A stretch of 64,000 bases of DNA from Microcyclospora pomicola (Eukaryota; Ascomycota; Dothideomycetes; Capnodiales), in NCBI GenBank assembly GCA_002786065.1, contig NHNY01000004.1, forward strand, positions 1,116,001-1,180,000, in the 5' to 3' direction. Below are positions 52,404 through 60,914 of this stretch, one piece after another. The notes beneath the pieces are model-generated. The model made no database searches and was not told where the DNA came from. It worked only from the letters and a program-made list of their open reading frames with translations. A program made the translations under genes and the position numbers. The stretch's first letter is position 1. Every line of letters begins with the position of its first letter.

Positions 52404-54404
52404 ATGCCTGACGCCAACCTCCCCATCCACACCAAACCCGCCATGGGCCCGGATCTCGCCAACGCCCTCCTCGACGTCCAGGTCCCCAACGTCGTCAAGC
52501 TGTCCCCCAACAGCCAGCAGATCGTCTACGCGACGGCGTACTGCTGGAGCCACCGGACGGGCGAGCACGTGCACTCCACCCTCTGGCTCGCGCAGACCGG
52601 CAAGCCGCACTCGGCGCGGAAGCTGACCAGTGGCGAGTACCACGACCGCGACCCTCGATGGGCGCCTGATGGCAAGCACATCGCCTTTGTGTCGGATCGC
52701 GCCGCGCGCGGCAAAAGCTGTGCGATCTATCTGCTCCCGCTGGAGGTGGCGGGGGCGGAGGCGGAGGCGCTCACGCCGGCGCAGCACGAGAGGGACATTA
52801 CGCGCTTTGAATTCAGTCCGGATGGGAAGTCTATAGCGTATGTCGCGGCAGACGAGCAGAGCGACGAGCAGCGGGCACGGGAGGAGGGGAAGGATGACGC
52901 TCGCGTCTGGGGCGAGTGGGAGTTTGCTCGTCTACGTTTGGTGGATGTTGAGACGAAGACGGTCAGTACGCTGGTGAAGCAAGATGCGCATGTCGTAGGG
53001 CTTGCGTGGAGTGACAGCGGCGCGGAACTGGCATTCGCCACGATTGAAACTACTGAGACCGACAGTGGATATGATGGTACTACGATCTCGACGGTCGACA
53101 CTCGCGACTCGTCTATCACAGCTCTCACGCGATTTCCCAATGCAGCGACTGATCTGATCTGGGTGAGGGACGGTATCTATTTCAGGGGTGCGGCTGCAGG
53201 CGGAGCAAGCACTGTATCCTCATCAGCCGTCTACAAGATCGACATGACAAATGCAGACAAGAGGGCCACACACTATGCACAGGGGGAAGAGGATTGTGCG
53301 GCTGGTCTGGCAAAGACAGGCGGCGAGCTCATAGTATACGTGCTACATGGACTGCAAGATCAGCTGCAAGTGGCATGCAGTCACACGCTGTTCTCACGAC
53401 CACAGGCGTTCATGGCATGGGATGCCAACTTTACTTCCGATAGCGATGAGGTCGTCATAGCGGTGGCGACCGGCAACGTCAATCAGCCCGCCGAGGTGTT
53501 CTCGACCACAGCCTCTGGAGGCGCCTTGGTGCAACTGTCGAAACATGGCGAGCTCGCGGGCTTGTCAGGCCGCCAATTCGGATCCTGCAAAATGCTCACG
53601 TGTCAGTCCGCAGACAAGCAAGTCACGCTCGAGGCTGTCTGGCTGGCTCCGGCGAGCGCTGCAGATCCACCCAGACCATCCCCAACGGTCGTGCTTGTTC
53701 ATGGAGGACCCTACGGCCGCTGCACTGATGCCTTCCAAAACGTGTACTTCGCGGTTGCACCCCTCCTCCTGGCACATGGCTACCATGTCCTCCTGCCCAA
53801 CTACCGCGGCAGCAGTGGACGGGGCGAAGCTTTCGCCGCTCATGCACGTCGAAGCGGTGATGTTGATTATGACGATGTCATTGCGCTGACGCAGCACGCC
53901 ATCGAGCAGAAGCTGGCGGATAAGGACCATCTAGTGATTGGCGGGTATAGTCAAGGAGGATACATGAGTTTCCTCGCAGCAGTACGCAACGGTATGCATG
54001 GACTTGGATGGAAGTTCCGAGCTGCCATTCCTGCCGCAGGCGTGTCGGACCAAGACACGTTGATCTTCGATTCTCGGGAAGGTCGATATGCAGAACATTT
54101 GGCAGGGAGCGCACCGTGGCGGGTCGAGAAGACGGACACCTCGAACCGGAAAGGCAGTGCGATCTGGGAAGTCCATAATGCAGTCCAGCGAGGAGGCGTG
54201 ATTCCGCCGATGCTGCTGTTGCATGGCGAGGCTGATACGGTGGTGCCTGTCTCGCATAGCTGGGCGATGCAGCGGGCGCTGAAAGACCATGGTCTACCGT
54301 TCGAGATGGTGACATACCCACGGGAAGACCACATTTTCCAGGAACGGAAGCACCTCGTTGATATGGGCGTGCGAGTACTGAGGTCCGTAGAAAAGCACAT
54401 TTGA
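52404..54404 (+). CDS. S9-family serine peptidase (acylaminoacyl/dipeptidyl peptidase-like)
   Basis: One exon of 666 residues with a beta-propeller followed by an alpha/beta-hydrolase. Propeller blades are seen as repeated DPRWAPDGKHIAFVSDR, RFEFSPDGKSIAYVAAD and LAWSDSGAELAFAT. The hydrolase part has VVLVHGGPYGR (oxyanion region), LPNYRGSSGRGEAF, the nucleophile in IGGYSQGGYMS near residue 514, the aspartate in LLHGEADTVVPVS near 608 and the histidine in YPREDHIFQER near 642. This is the layout of prolyl-oligopeptidase-type enzymes that remove acylated residues or dipeptides from peptide N-termini. No signal peptide or membrane anchor is visible, so a cytosolic enzyme is likely. The ATG at 52404 (MPDANLPIHTKP) is chosen because upstream codons lack similarity. 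It converges with the PIG-P gene, with 187 bp between stops. Confidence 0.9.
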   Translation: MPDANLPIHTKPAMGPDLANALLDVQVPNVVKLSPNSQQIVYATAYCWSHRTGEHVHSTLWLAQTGKPHSARKLTSGEYHDRDPRWAPDGKHIAFVSDRAARGKSCAIYLLPLEVAGAEAEALTPAQHERDITRFEFSPDGKSIAYVAADEQSDEQRAREEGKDDARVWGEWEFARLRLVDVETKTVSTLVKQDAHVVGLAWSDSGAELAFATIETTETDSGYDGTTISTVDTRDSSITALTRFPNAATDLIWVRDGIYFRGAAAGGASTVSSSAVYKIDMTNADKRATHYAQGEEDCAAGLAKTGGELIVYVLHGLQDQLQVACSHTLFSRPQAFMAWDANFTSDSDEVVIAVATGNVNQPAEVFSTTASGGALVQLSKHGELAGLSGRQFGSCKMLTCQSADKQVTLEAVWLAPASAADPPRPSPTVVLVHGGPYGRCTDAFQNVYFAVAPLLLAHGYHVLLPNYRGSSGRGEAFAAHARRSGDVDYDDVIALTQHAIEQKLADKDHLVIGGYSQGGYMSFLAAVRNGMHGLGWKFRAAIPAAGVSDQDTLIFDSREGRYAEHLAGSAPWRVEKTDTSNRKGSAIWEVHNAVQRGGVIPPMLLLHGEADTVVPVSHSWAMQRALKDHGLPFEMVTYPREDHIFQERKHLVDMGVRVLRSVEKHI

Positions 54405-54591
54405 GCGTTTTTTTCCCTGAGTCGATCTGAAAAGATACCCCCAAAAGCCTCCGTGATCAGCGACATAGCTCGCAGTATTTCGTCCCACGTTAATGAAGTC
54501 GCTATGCCTCCCCACCTTCGCGTCGACGGGACAACAGTCGAGCCGTCTGATCGCTTCCCAAGTCATATAGTCTGAACCTCATCCACTATCA

Positions 54592-55749
54592 TCATCCATA
54601 TCCGTCGTCGTCAGCACCCTCAGGATAATCCCCGTAAAGAATCTCACACACCCCGCCAATCGGAATATCCATCACGGCATCTGTCCCTTCCTTCCACAGC
54701 GTCCTCCAATCCAGCTCCGGCACCGCCGTCCCGGAACTCTGCCTGCTATGCCCGGCTCTCTTCGGCTTTGCCTGCTTGCCCCTCCCCTCCCGATGCGGAC
54801 TCGGACTCCGCCAGCTCGGCCGCTCGTCCCGGATGATCTTGCCCGTCGCGTCCACGACGGCGATGTTGGCCGCCTCGTCGACCAGACACTCGACGCTCCC
54901 CATCGGCAGCGTCAGGTGCTCGGTGTTGTAGCTCGCGAGCGCGACGTAGATGTACACGACCAGCATGACGGTCCAGGCGGGGATGGCCAGCGCCCACCAG
55001 CGGTTGGGGTAGTAGCCGATGCCCAGCTGGTGCAGGAAGGGCGACGGCAGGAACGCCCACAGCAGGTACACGATGAACGCCACGCTGCTCGTCAGGTACA
55101 GCGTGAAGCCGTAGTATTCGTACGTCGGCACTTTCGGCGACGCGCGCGGGATCGGCTTCGCGGAGCGGAAGCTGAAGGCCAGGCTGCTGTCGGCGGCGGC
55201 GGCGGAGGAGCTGGGCGTCTGGGCCCCGGTGCCGCTGCCGGTTCGCGCGTGAGTGGTGCCGCCCTCATCGCTGGAGGGGTCCGGGGTGTTGGGGCGGCTG
55301 TTCTGGGCGCTGAAGTTGGGACGCAGGAGGGACGTCAAGGATGGCGAGGGTGGGAGCGGCGTCGGTGGGCGGTTGTAGAAGGGCGGGGCGAAGGCTGAAG
55401 GACCTAGATATGTGTGCGAGCGGGACTGGTGGCTGTATAGCGGTCGTGGAGGTCGGAGATTCGAGACATGGCCGTCCTCTTCCTGCGAGTCATTCGCAGA
55501 TTTGGAGGACCCGGGTGAGGTGTTCGTAGCGAGAACCCCAGAGCCGTCAAGCGAGAAGTCCTCTATCGACGTCGGTTCGGAAGGTGAAGTGATGACCTCT
55601 GGCGATATAGCGGTGGTCGGCTGCAGAGAGCGAAGCGTGGGGAGGTTCGGCGTAGAGCGTGAGTGCAGGCTGTTTGGTTTCGGCGGCGGTTTGATGTAGT
55701 CGCCCTTCCCTCTGCTTTGTGGTCGCATCATCGGGACTGATGGTCCCAT
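54592..55749 (-). CDS. GPI19: PIG-P domain subunit of the GPI-GlcNAc transferase
   Basis: One exon of 385 residues. The first 200 residues are Ser/Pro-rich and disordered. The PIG-P domain then follows: YEYYGFTLYLTSSVAFIVYL, WAFLP, LGIGYYPNRWWALAIPAWTV and YIYVALASYN, giving two membrane helices joined by a short loop, as in human PIG-P and yeast Gpi19. The C-terminal region contains IIRDERPSWRSPSPHR and ends with DIPIGGVCEILYGD, the conserved close of the domain (interaction with the rest of the enzyme). The complex makes GlcNAc-phosphatidylinositol, the first step of GPI-anchor synthesis on the cytosolic face of the endoplasmic reticulum. The long N-terminal extension is much larger than in yeast but common in moulds. 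Confidence 0.92.
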   Translation of the reverse strand: MGPSVPMMRPQSRGKGDYIKPPPKPNSLHSRSTPNLPTLRSLQPTTAISPEVITSPSEPTSIEDFSLDGSGVLATNTSPGSSKSANDSQEEDGHVSNLRPPRPLYSHQSRSHTYLGPSAFAPPFYNRPPTPLPPSPSLTSLLRPNFSAQNSRPNTPDPSSDEGGTTHARTGSGTGAQTPSSSAAAADSSLAFSFRSAKPIPRASPKVPTYEYYGFTLYLTSSVAFIVYLLWAFLPSPFLHQLGIGYYPNRWWALAIPAWTVMLVVYIYVALASYNTEHLTLPMGSVECLVDEAANIAVVDATGKIIRDERPSWRSPSPHREGRGKQAKPKRAGHSRQSSGTAVPELDWRTLWKEGTDAVMDIPIGGVCEILYGDYPEGADDDGYG

Positions 55750-56150
55750 CGCCTAGATCTCACGCATGGAAGCCCGCGATAATGTAAAGTTGAGCTTCCT
55801 TCCTAAAACAGCTAGCTCATAGTTCGTGTCCTACGTACTTATGGCTAGGTACATGTACACGTATCACATGTCAATACACACATTACACAGTAAAACTTGT
55901 GCGTCTAGAGCGTTGTAACACAGCTTATGGCGAGGCAAACATCGCGCAATGGTCTGGTCACATTGAAGATCTAACTTGAGTCTGGTATCTAACATCTAAG
56001 AAATCCCCTGATTGATCAAAGCTAATGGAAAGCAGGGAAGAGACACACATCCCCCTATATGATTTAAGTGGCCAGAAACAAAATAACAAGAAACGCACTT
56101 CGAACCTCCACTTCCAACAATAGGATAGGCACATCACCAACGCAACAGCA
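55750..56150. promoter_or_regulatory. Bidirectional promoter region (PIG-P / NTA1)
   Basis: This 401-bp gap between divergent start codons includes an AT-rich patch and a GTACATGTAC palindrome near 55850-55860. Both promoters must be here. Confidence 0.5.
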
Positions 56151-57316
56151 ATGAAGATCGCCACTCTCCAATTCTCGCCCCTCCTGGGCCAGGTAGAAGA
56201 GAACATCACCAAAGCAACCTCCCTCCTCCAACCGCCCCTCCGCCCGATCGACCTGCTCGTCCTCCCCGAGCTCGCCTTCACGGGCTACAACTTCCCCTCC
56301 CTCGCGGCCATCACGCCGTACCTGGAGCCCACGAGCGCCGGCCGCAGCACGCAATGGGCGATCGACACCGCGCGCCGCCTCGCCTGCTACGTCGTCGTCG
56401 GCTACCCGGAACGCGCCACGGACGCGCACGGCCACGCGCTCGTGGACGAGCACGGGATGCCATGCAACTACAACGCCCTCGTGACCGTGTCGCCGCAGGG
56501 CGCCGTCGTCGCGCACTACCGCAAGTCCTTCCTGTACTACACCGACGAGACGTGGGCGCGGGAAGGCACGACGCCACCCGGGGCGGCGACGGCGACGACA
56601 GCAGACTCCACCACCACCATCGCAACACCACCGTTCTACACCGGCACGCTGCCCGACCTCGGCACCATCGGACAGGGCATCTGCATGGACATCAACCCGT
56701 ACCGGTTCGCGGCGCCGTGGACGGCGTACGAGTTCGCGCGGCGCATGCTGGCGGCGCGAGTGCAGGTGGTGGTGCTGTCGATGGCGTGGCTGACGCGGCT
56801 GACGGCGGCGGAGCTGGCGGGCGAGCCGGCGAGCCCGGACATGGAGACGGTGGCGTACTGGCTGGAGCGGTTCCAGCCGTTCGTCGAGCAGCAGCAGCAG
56901 CGGCTGCAGGAGGCGGAGGAGGAGGATGGTGTCAAGGGGGCTGCGGAGGATGCTAGTGCTGCGGCGGCGAGCGAGGTGTTGGTGGTGTTTGCCAACCGGT
57001 GCGGGACGGAGGGGAACGTCTCCGGGACGGTCGTGACGGAGGACGGGGAAGTGGAGCAAGGGGATCGGGTGTGCTATGCGGGGAGCAGTTGTGTGATGCG
57101 GTTTCACGGCGGCAGCGTGAGGATGTTCGAGCGGAAGACGGGGGGTGTGGCGGTCATGGGCAAGGGCGAGGAAGGACTGTTGGTGGTGGATACTGCGGAG
57201 GTGAGTGCTGTGCGTCGAGAGGCTTGTTATGTCGTCGTTAGTACTGTGCTGATGGTTGTTCTCGTCGATGGTAGCAAGCGCGGTTCTTACTGCAGAACAA
57301 GAACGGGCTTGCGTAG
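56151..57316 (+). CDS. NTA1: Protein N-terminal amidase (nitrilase superfamily)
   Basis: Two exons (56151-57200 and 57275-57316) encode 363 residues. The enzyme deamidates N-terminal Asn and Gln, creating N-degrons of the Arg/N-degron pathway. The nitrilase triad is visible: glutamate in LLVLPELAFTGYNFPS, lysine in AHYRKSFLYYTDETW and cysteine in GQGICMDINPYRF. The middle part contains a C-rich-GC insertion (QQQQRLQEAEEEDG) and FANRCGTEGNVSGT. The 74-nt intron (donor GTGAGT, acceptor GGTAG) is needed to reach QARFLLQNKNGLA and a stop, the normal family end. Without splicing the frame runs on to 57686 with unrelated sequence, so a single-exon call of 511 residues would be wrong. GC content of the first 700 bp is markedly high. 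Confidence 0.93.
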
Positions 57317-57800
57317 GACATGTAGGACGTTTCGTGAGGGGATCGCATACATTTGCATTGACGCATCGGGCGGGAGATGCATGACAGCACGGCGTTCTGG
57401 CGTTTCAATCTCATGCCAAAGGCGTGCTGACGTTGACGAGAACGATTCAATAGACACGATCTCATCATTTCAAACAGCATTTTTCAGACCGCAACTACAT
57501 AGCCGCAGCGGACGCGAAGTCATCAAAGGCAATGCGCCCTCTGCCGCTTCAAGCACGAACCACAGCAGCATCACCTCCATGCAAAGCCCGCTGCGAGAAA
57601 ACGCCGTTCCCATCATTTCCCTTGCCGGCAATCACACATCACTGCTTTCTGTCCCCAATTGCCATGTCGATGTGAAACCACTTTGATCGTCGTCAACACA
57701 ATAACGTAAAGTCGGAAAAGGTAGCTTCGCTCCGCCAGATCGATGTTGCTGCGGCGGCCGTGTGTCGCGGTCGGGTCGAAGAATGCAAAGCGAAAGTCGT
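57317..57800. other. Convergent intergenic region
   Basis: Gap of 484 bp between the stops of NTA1 and RPL39. The open frame here is the NTA1 intron read-through and is not judged coding. Confidence 0.5.
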
Positions 57801-58222
57801 CTAGATGCCGATACGGGTCTTGCGCCAATGTCTCCTCTTGGCGTTGTATCTAGGAGATTCCATGTCAGCTCGATTGTTTCTCATCACAACGACACGACCT
57901 TCTCCCGTGCGATGACACCACCCTCCTCTTGTCCATCTTTCCTCCCCTCACAATGCATCCTTTCCTCCACCATCCACCCAACCCCCCTCTACCCCGTCCC
58001 CCGCCAACCCTCACAAGCAAAACAAGACATCCGCGTACCTGATCGTGTTACCCGTCCGGAGACGAATCCATTGCGGGATGGGGCGGTTCTGCTTCTGCGC
58101 CTTGGCGAGCTTCTGCTTCGTGCGGAAGGACTTGTGGGACTGCAGAGCACGGGGGATGGTCAGCCAACGCGGTCCAGCAGGTTATGTGCAACACAGGGAT
58201 CTCGGGGTGGACATACAGGCAT
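57801..58222 (-). CDS. RPL39: 60S ribosomal protein eL39
   Basis: Three exons encode the canonical 51-residue eL39, which lines the peptide exit tunnel. Exon 1 (58217-58222) contains only ATG CCT. After a 77-nt intron (donor GTATGT, acceptor CTGCAG), exon 2 (58039-58139) gives [17 protein letters not shown], then [16 protein letters not shown]. After a 189-nt intron, exon 3 (57801-57849) gives [15 protein letters not shown] and stop, with the arginine codon split across the junction. The coding sum is 156 nt, 51 residues plus stop, exactly the family length. The identity is unambiguous. The split of the start codon from the rest of the gene is typical of ribosomal protein genes. Confidence 0.96.
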
Positions 58223-58812
58223 CGTTGACGCTCTGTCGTGGATGTCTTCGTGTGGGGTGGGAGTGTCGTGGTTTCGCCGTCGAGATTCTTCGAGGTGTAG
58301 TGATTGCGGTCCGCAAATTCGACGTGGGCGCCAAGGATTTAGCACCTAGAAGGCAACTTTGCCGAAGAGACGTCTTTACAGCACGTGATTGTAGAAGCAT
58401 TTGCATGAATCCGATCAGAATTGCACATGAGCTTGAGGTAAATCTGCTGCAGAAGATAATGATTCCTTGGGCGCGGATTAAGTTCTGTTCAGGCGACCAC
58501 CGTAGCTATTAAAAGTCGATAAAGTCTCAAAGAAGATAATCAAGCACTCCACTCCACGCAACACGTCTCTGATGGGCTCAGAACCCGAGACGGGAATGCA
58601 TCATCTCCGGAAGATTATTACATGAAACTGGCCTGTCCTTGTAAGACATGAAAGGAAGACCAGATATTTTGATGATGATGGTGGGGTTGTTTTCGATGCT
58701 GATGCATGTTACCAACCGACCCGGCGCCTTCGCTAAACCCTCATAATGACAACAACAACAACATGACACAACAGCAGCACGAGCACGAACAATGCAGAGC
58801 TTTGCAAGACGT
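58223..58812. other. Intergenic: RPL39 promoter
   Basis: This 590-bp stretch holds the RPL39 promoter and the 3' end of the mannosyltransferase gene, both on the minus strand. Nothing else was recognised. Confidence 0.5.
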
Positions 58813-59915
58813 TCAGACTTCATGCCGGTGGACCAGCTCGTACTCTTTGTGGGCGCTGGCTCTTCGCCAGAACGGCAGGCGAGAGCGGATGGTGGCGGTC
58901 TTCCAGCGTGGCGCACCGCCCATGTAGGGGTCGTTCACATTCAAGACGTATGCGTGGTAGGCCTGCCAGCCGAAAAAGATGACGGAGAGGCCGACGATCC
59001 AGCCGACGATGGTGAGCAAGACCCAGTTGCGAGCCATCTGAGAAGAATGTTAGAAAGGGCGGTCTTTTGTGATATAGTTTACATTGGATAGTCGCTTACC
59101 CAGAATATCAGCTGCACATCCTTGCCGTGCCAGCTGTTACCAACATTATGCGTGAAGAAGCTCCACGAGTGGCCATTGTACTCTTGCGGAAAAAGGATCC
59201 TCACGCGTCCACCGTCAGGTCCATCTCCGAAGTTCAGACCCTCTGCATTCCAATGCCGCCAGATGATGGACAAGAAGAGGGGTCCCGTGCTGGCCATCAC
59301 GGAGATATATGGCATGACCCAGCTGCGATCGTAGTTCTCGAGCTCTTCGATCACTCGCATGAAGAATGGATGTTGAGGCACAGCACCCATGACATCGTTG
59401 CTGATGCCGGTAGGCACGGTCCGCCTGACAAAGGCCGGATATGACAGCAGCGGCTCCAGAGCACGGTTGCAGCCATCGTCTAGATCGATGTACACTCCCC
59501 CGTAGTGCGCCAGGACAAAGTATCGAATGGAATCGGCGCGTTGGATGGGATATTCGTAATTCTGGAAGGTCTCGAGGAACCAGGGATACTCCTTTGCAAT
59601 GAAACTCTCCGAGCTCTCGTCCGTCCATAGCTTATACTGCCACGCGGGGTCTTGGTGTAGGCTCAGACAGCTTTGCTGCGCACCTTGCCATGGCTTCGGG
59701 ATAGTCGAGTTCTTGAAGGTCTGGTGGATGATCCTGGGGATCAATTGTGGGCGAGCATCGATCAGGTCGGAGCCCGGCGCGGGCAGTTCGGCTTTCGAGA
59801 TGGCATCCTGTGACCCATCCACGACGAGCAGTGTGAGAAGCGTCCAGACGGAATTGACGAGGCAGCCTATGATGGCAAGGTTGACGAGCAGGAAGAGGAG
59901 GACGCCGCGGCGCAT
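58813..59915 (-). CDS. SUR1: Inositol-phosphoceramide mannosyltransferase, SUR1/CSH1-like
   Basis: Two exons (59100-59915 and 58813-59037) give 346 residues. This GT32-family enzyme adds mannose to inositol phosphoceramide in the Golgi. An N-terminal membrane anchor (GVLLFLLVNLAIIGCLVNSVW) precedes the catalytic domain: IPRIIHQTFKNSTIPKPW, YPIQRADSIRYFVLAHYGG, the metal-binding DxD in VYIDLDDGCNRALEPLL, and NDVMGAVPQHPFFMRVIE. After the 62-nt intron, MARNWVLLTIVGWIVGLSVI forms a C-terminal membrane helix, as in Sur1. The exon-2 frame begins with a methionine, so exon 2 can masquerade as a separate 74-residue gene. Regulatory partner Csg2 is not in the window. Confidence 0.92.
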
Positions 59916-60914
59916 GGTTGCGAGCTGTATGTGTGGGTGCCTTATGCCGGGGCGGGCGTCGTGTTGTCACCGATTCTGAGCCCCAGTCTTCCAACACAAC
60001 ACCGAGCACTCAGTCCCACCTCCCAATGATTGCGTCGCCGCACTTGACAAGACTTCCGTGAGGTGTCGTGTGATCCGGGTCTGTAGTCCAGTCGCGTGCA
60101 ACGTCTATTCCAATGTAAGATGTCCGCGAACAATCAGATTGGCCGACGCGAAGATGAGTGGAGGTGCCGCAACGGGAGAAGGGGTGTCGTGGAGGAGCAG
60201 ATATTAGATAGAGTAGAGGATGGAATTGAATGATTTCTTCCGCGAGTATAGGCAAAGGAATGAACAAGAGCTATTCAAGAAGTCATGGTAGACAGGTAGA
60301 GGAAAGTAGGCGGGCAGTGTGTGTGTATGTAGGGCAGAAGCGACGATGAACAAAGTCCCCAGTTAGCTCGACTGGACCTTAGCGACAAGGAGGCGCATGA
60401 GGCGCTAGCGTCGGCAGGGAATGAAACGGGTCAAGACTAAAGCGGACGTGTCGGCAGTCGGGATCCCAGGCGAGATTAAAATTGGTGACACAGCCAATCG
60501 ACGGACTGTATGTAGGGTAGAATGATTTTCGCACAGCTGATATCTCGCGATTGATGTTGCAGAGTGGAGGGCGTGGATCAATTTGGTCTTGTCGACTGGG
60601 AGGCGAAATGACGATCGATCACAGGACATGGATCCGCGCGTACGTGAGATGCAGGTAGAACCACGGCAGCTCATGTACACAGCCCCATCGCTTATCTCCA
60701 CGTGTGTCATCCGCTTCTTATCCAGGTACGTACCTGAACTCTGCACTTCCAAGGTCGCCAGCAATGCATGATGATGATAATACATCATAGGTAGGTAACT
60801 TACCTAGCTACCTCACATCTAGATGGAGGCGCGTATGCCACCTACGTACTACTGCCGTACTGCACATAGTGCAATTCATACTTGTATATTTTCCAGCTCA
60901 AGAGACAATGCTCG
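59916..60914. other. Intergenic region with clustered TACCT/AGGTA palindromes
   Basis: This 999-bp gap lies between the mannosyltransferase start and the COQ8 stop, both on the minus strand. No gene was recognised. Palindromic AGGTA/TACCT elements cluster at 60723-60814 (listed separately). Confidence 0.5.
60723..60814. repeat. Cluster of AGGTA/TACCT palindromes
   Basis: CAGGTACGTACCTG (60723-60736) is a perfect 14-bp palindrome. It is followed about 60 bp later by TAGGTAGGTAACTTACCTAG (near 60788-60807) with a GGTAA-C-TTACC hairpin core and a further AGCTACCT. Similar short TACCTAGGTA-like units are frequent between genes in filamentous ascomycetes; their role is unknown to me. Confidence 0.5.

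Noticed and set aside
57201-57686. Long C-terminal extension of NTA1
   Set aside because: It is explained by reading through a consensus 74-nt intron; splicing gives the family-typical terminus.
58813-59037. Separate 74-residue gene starting MARNWVLLTIVGW
   Set aside because: It is the second exon of the mannosyltransferase gene; the junction restores a continuous frame and the expected C-terminal membrane helix.
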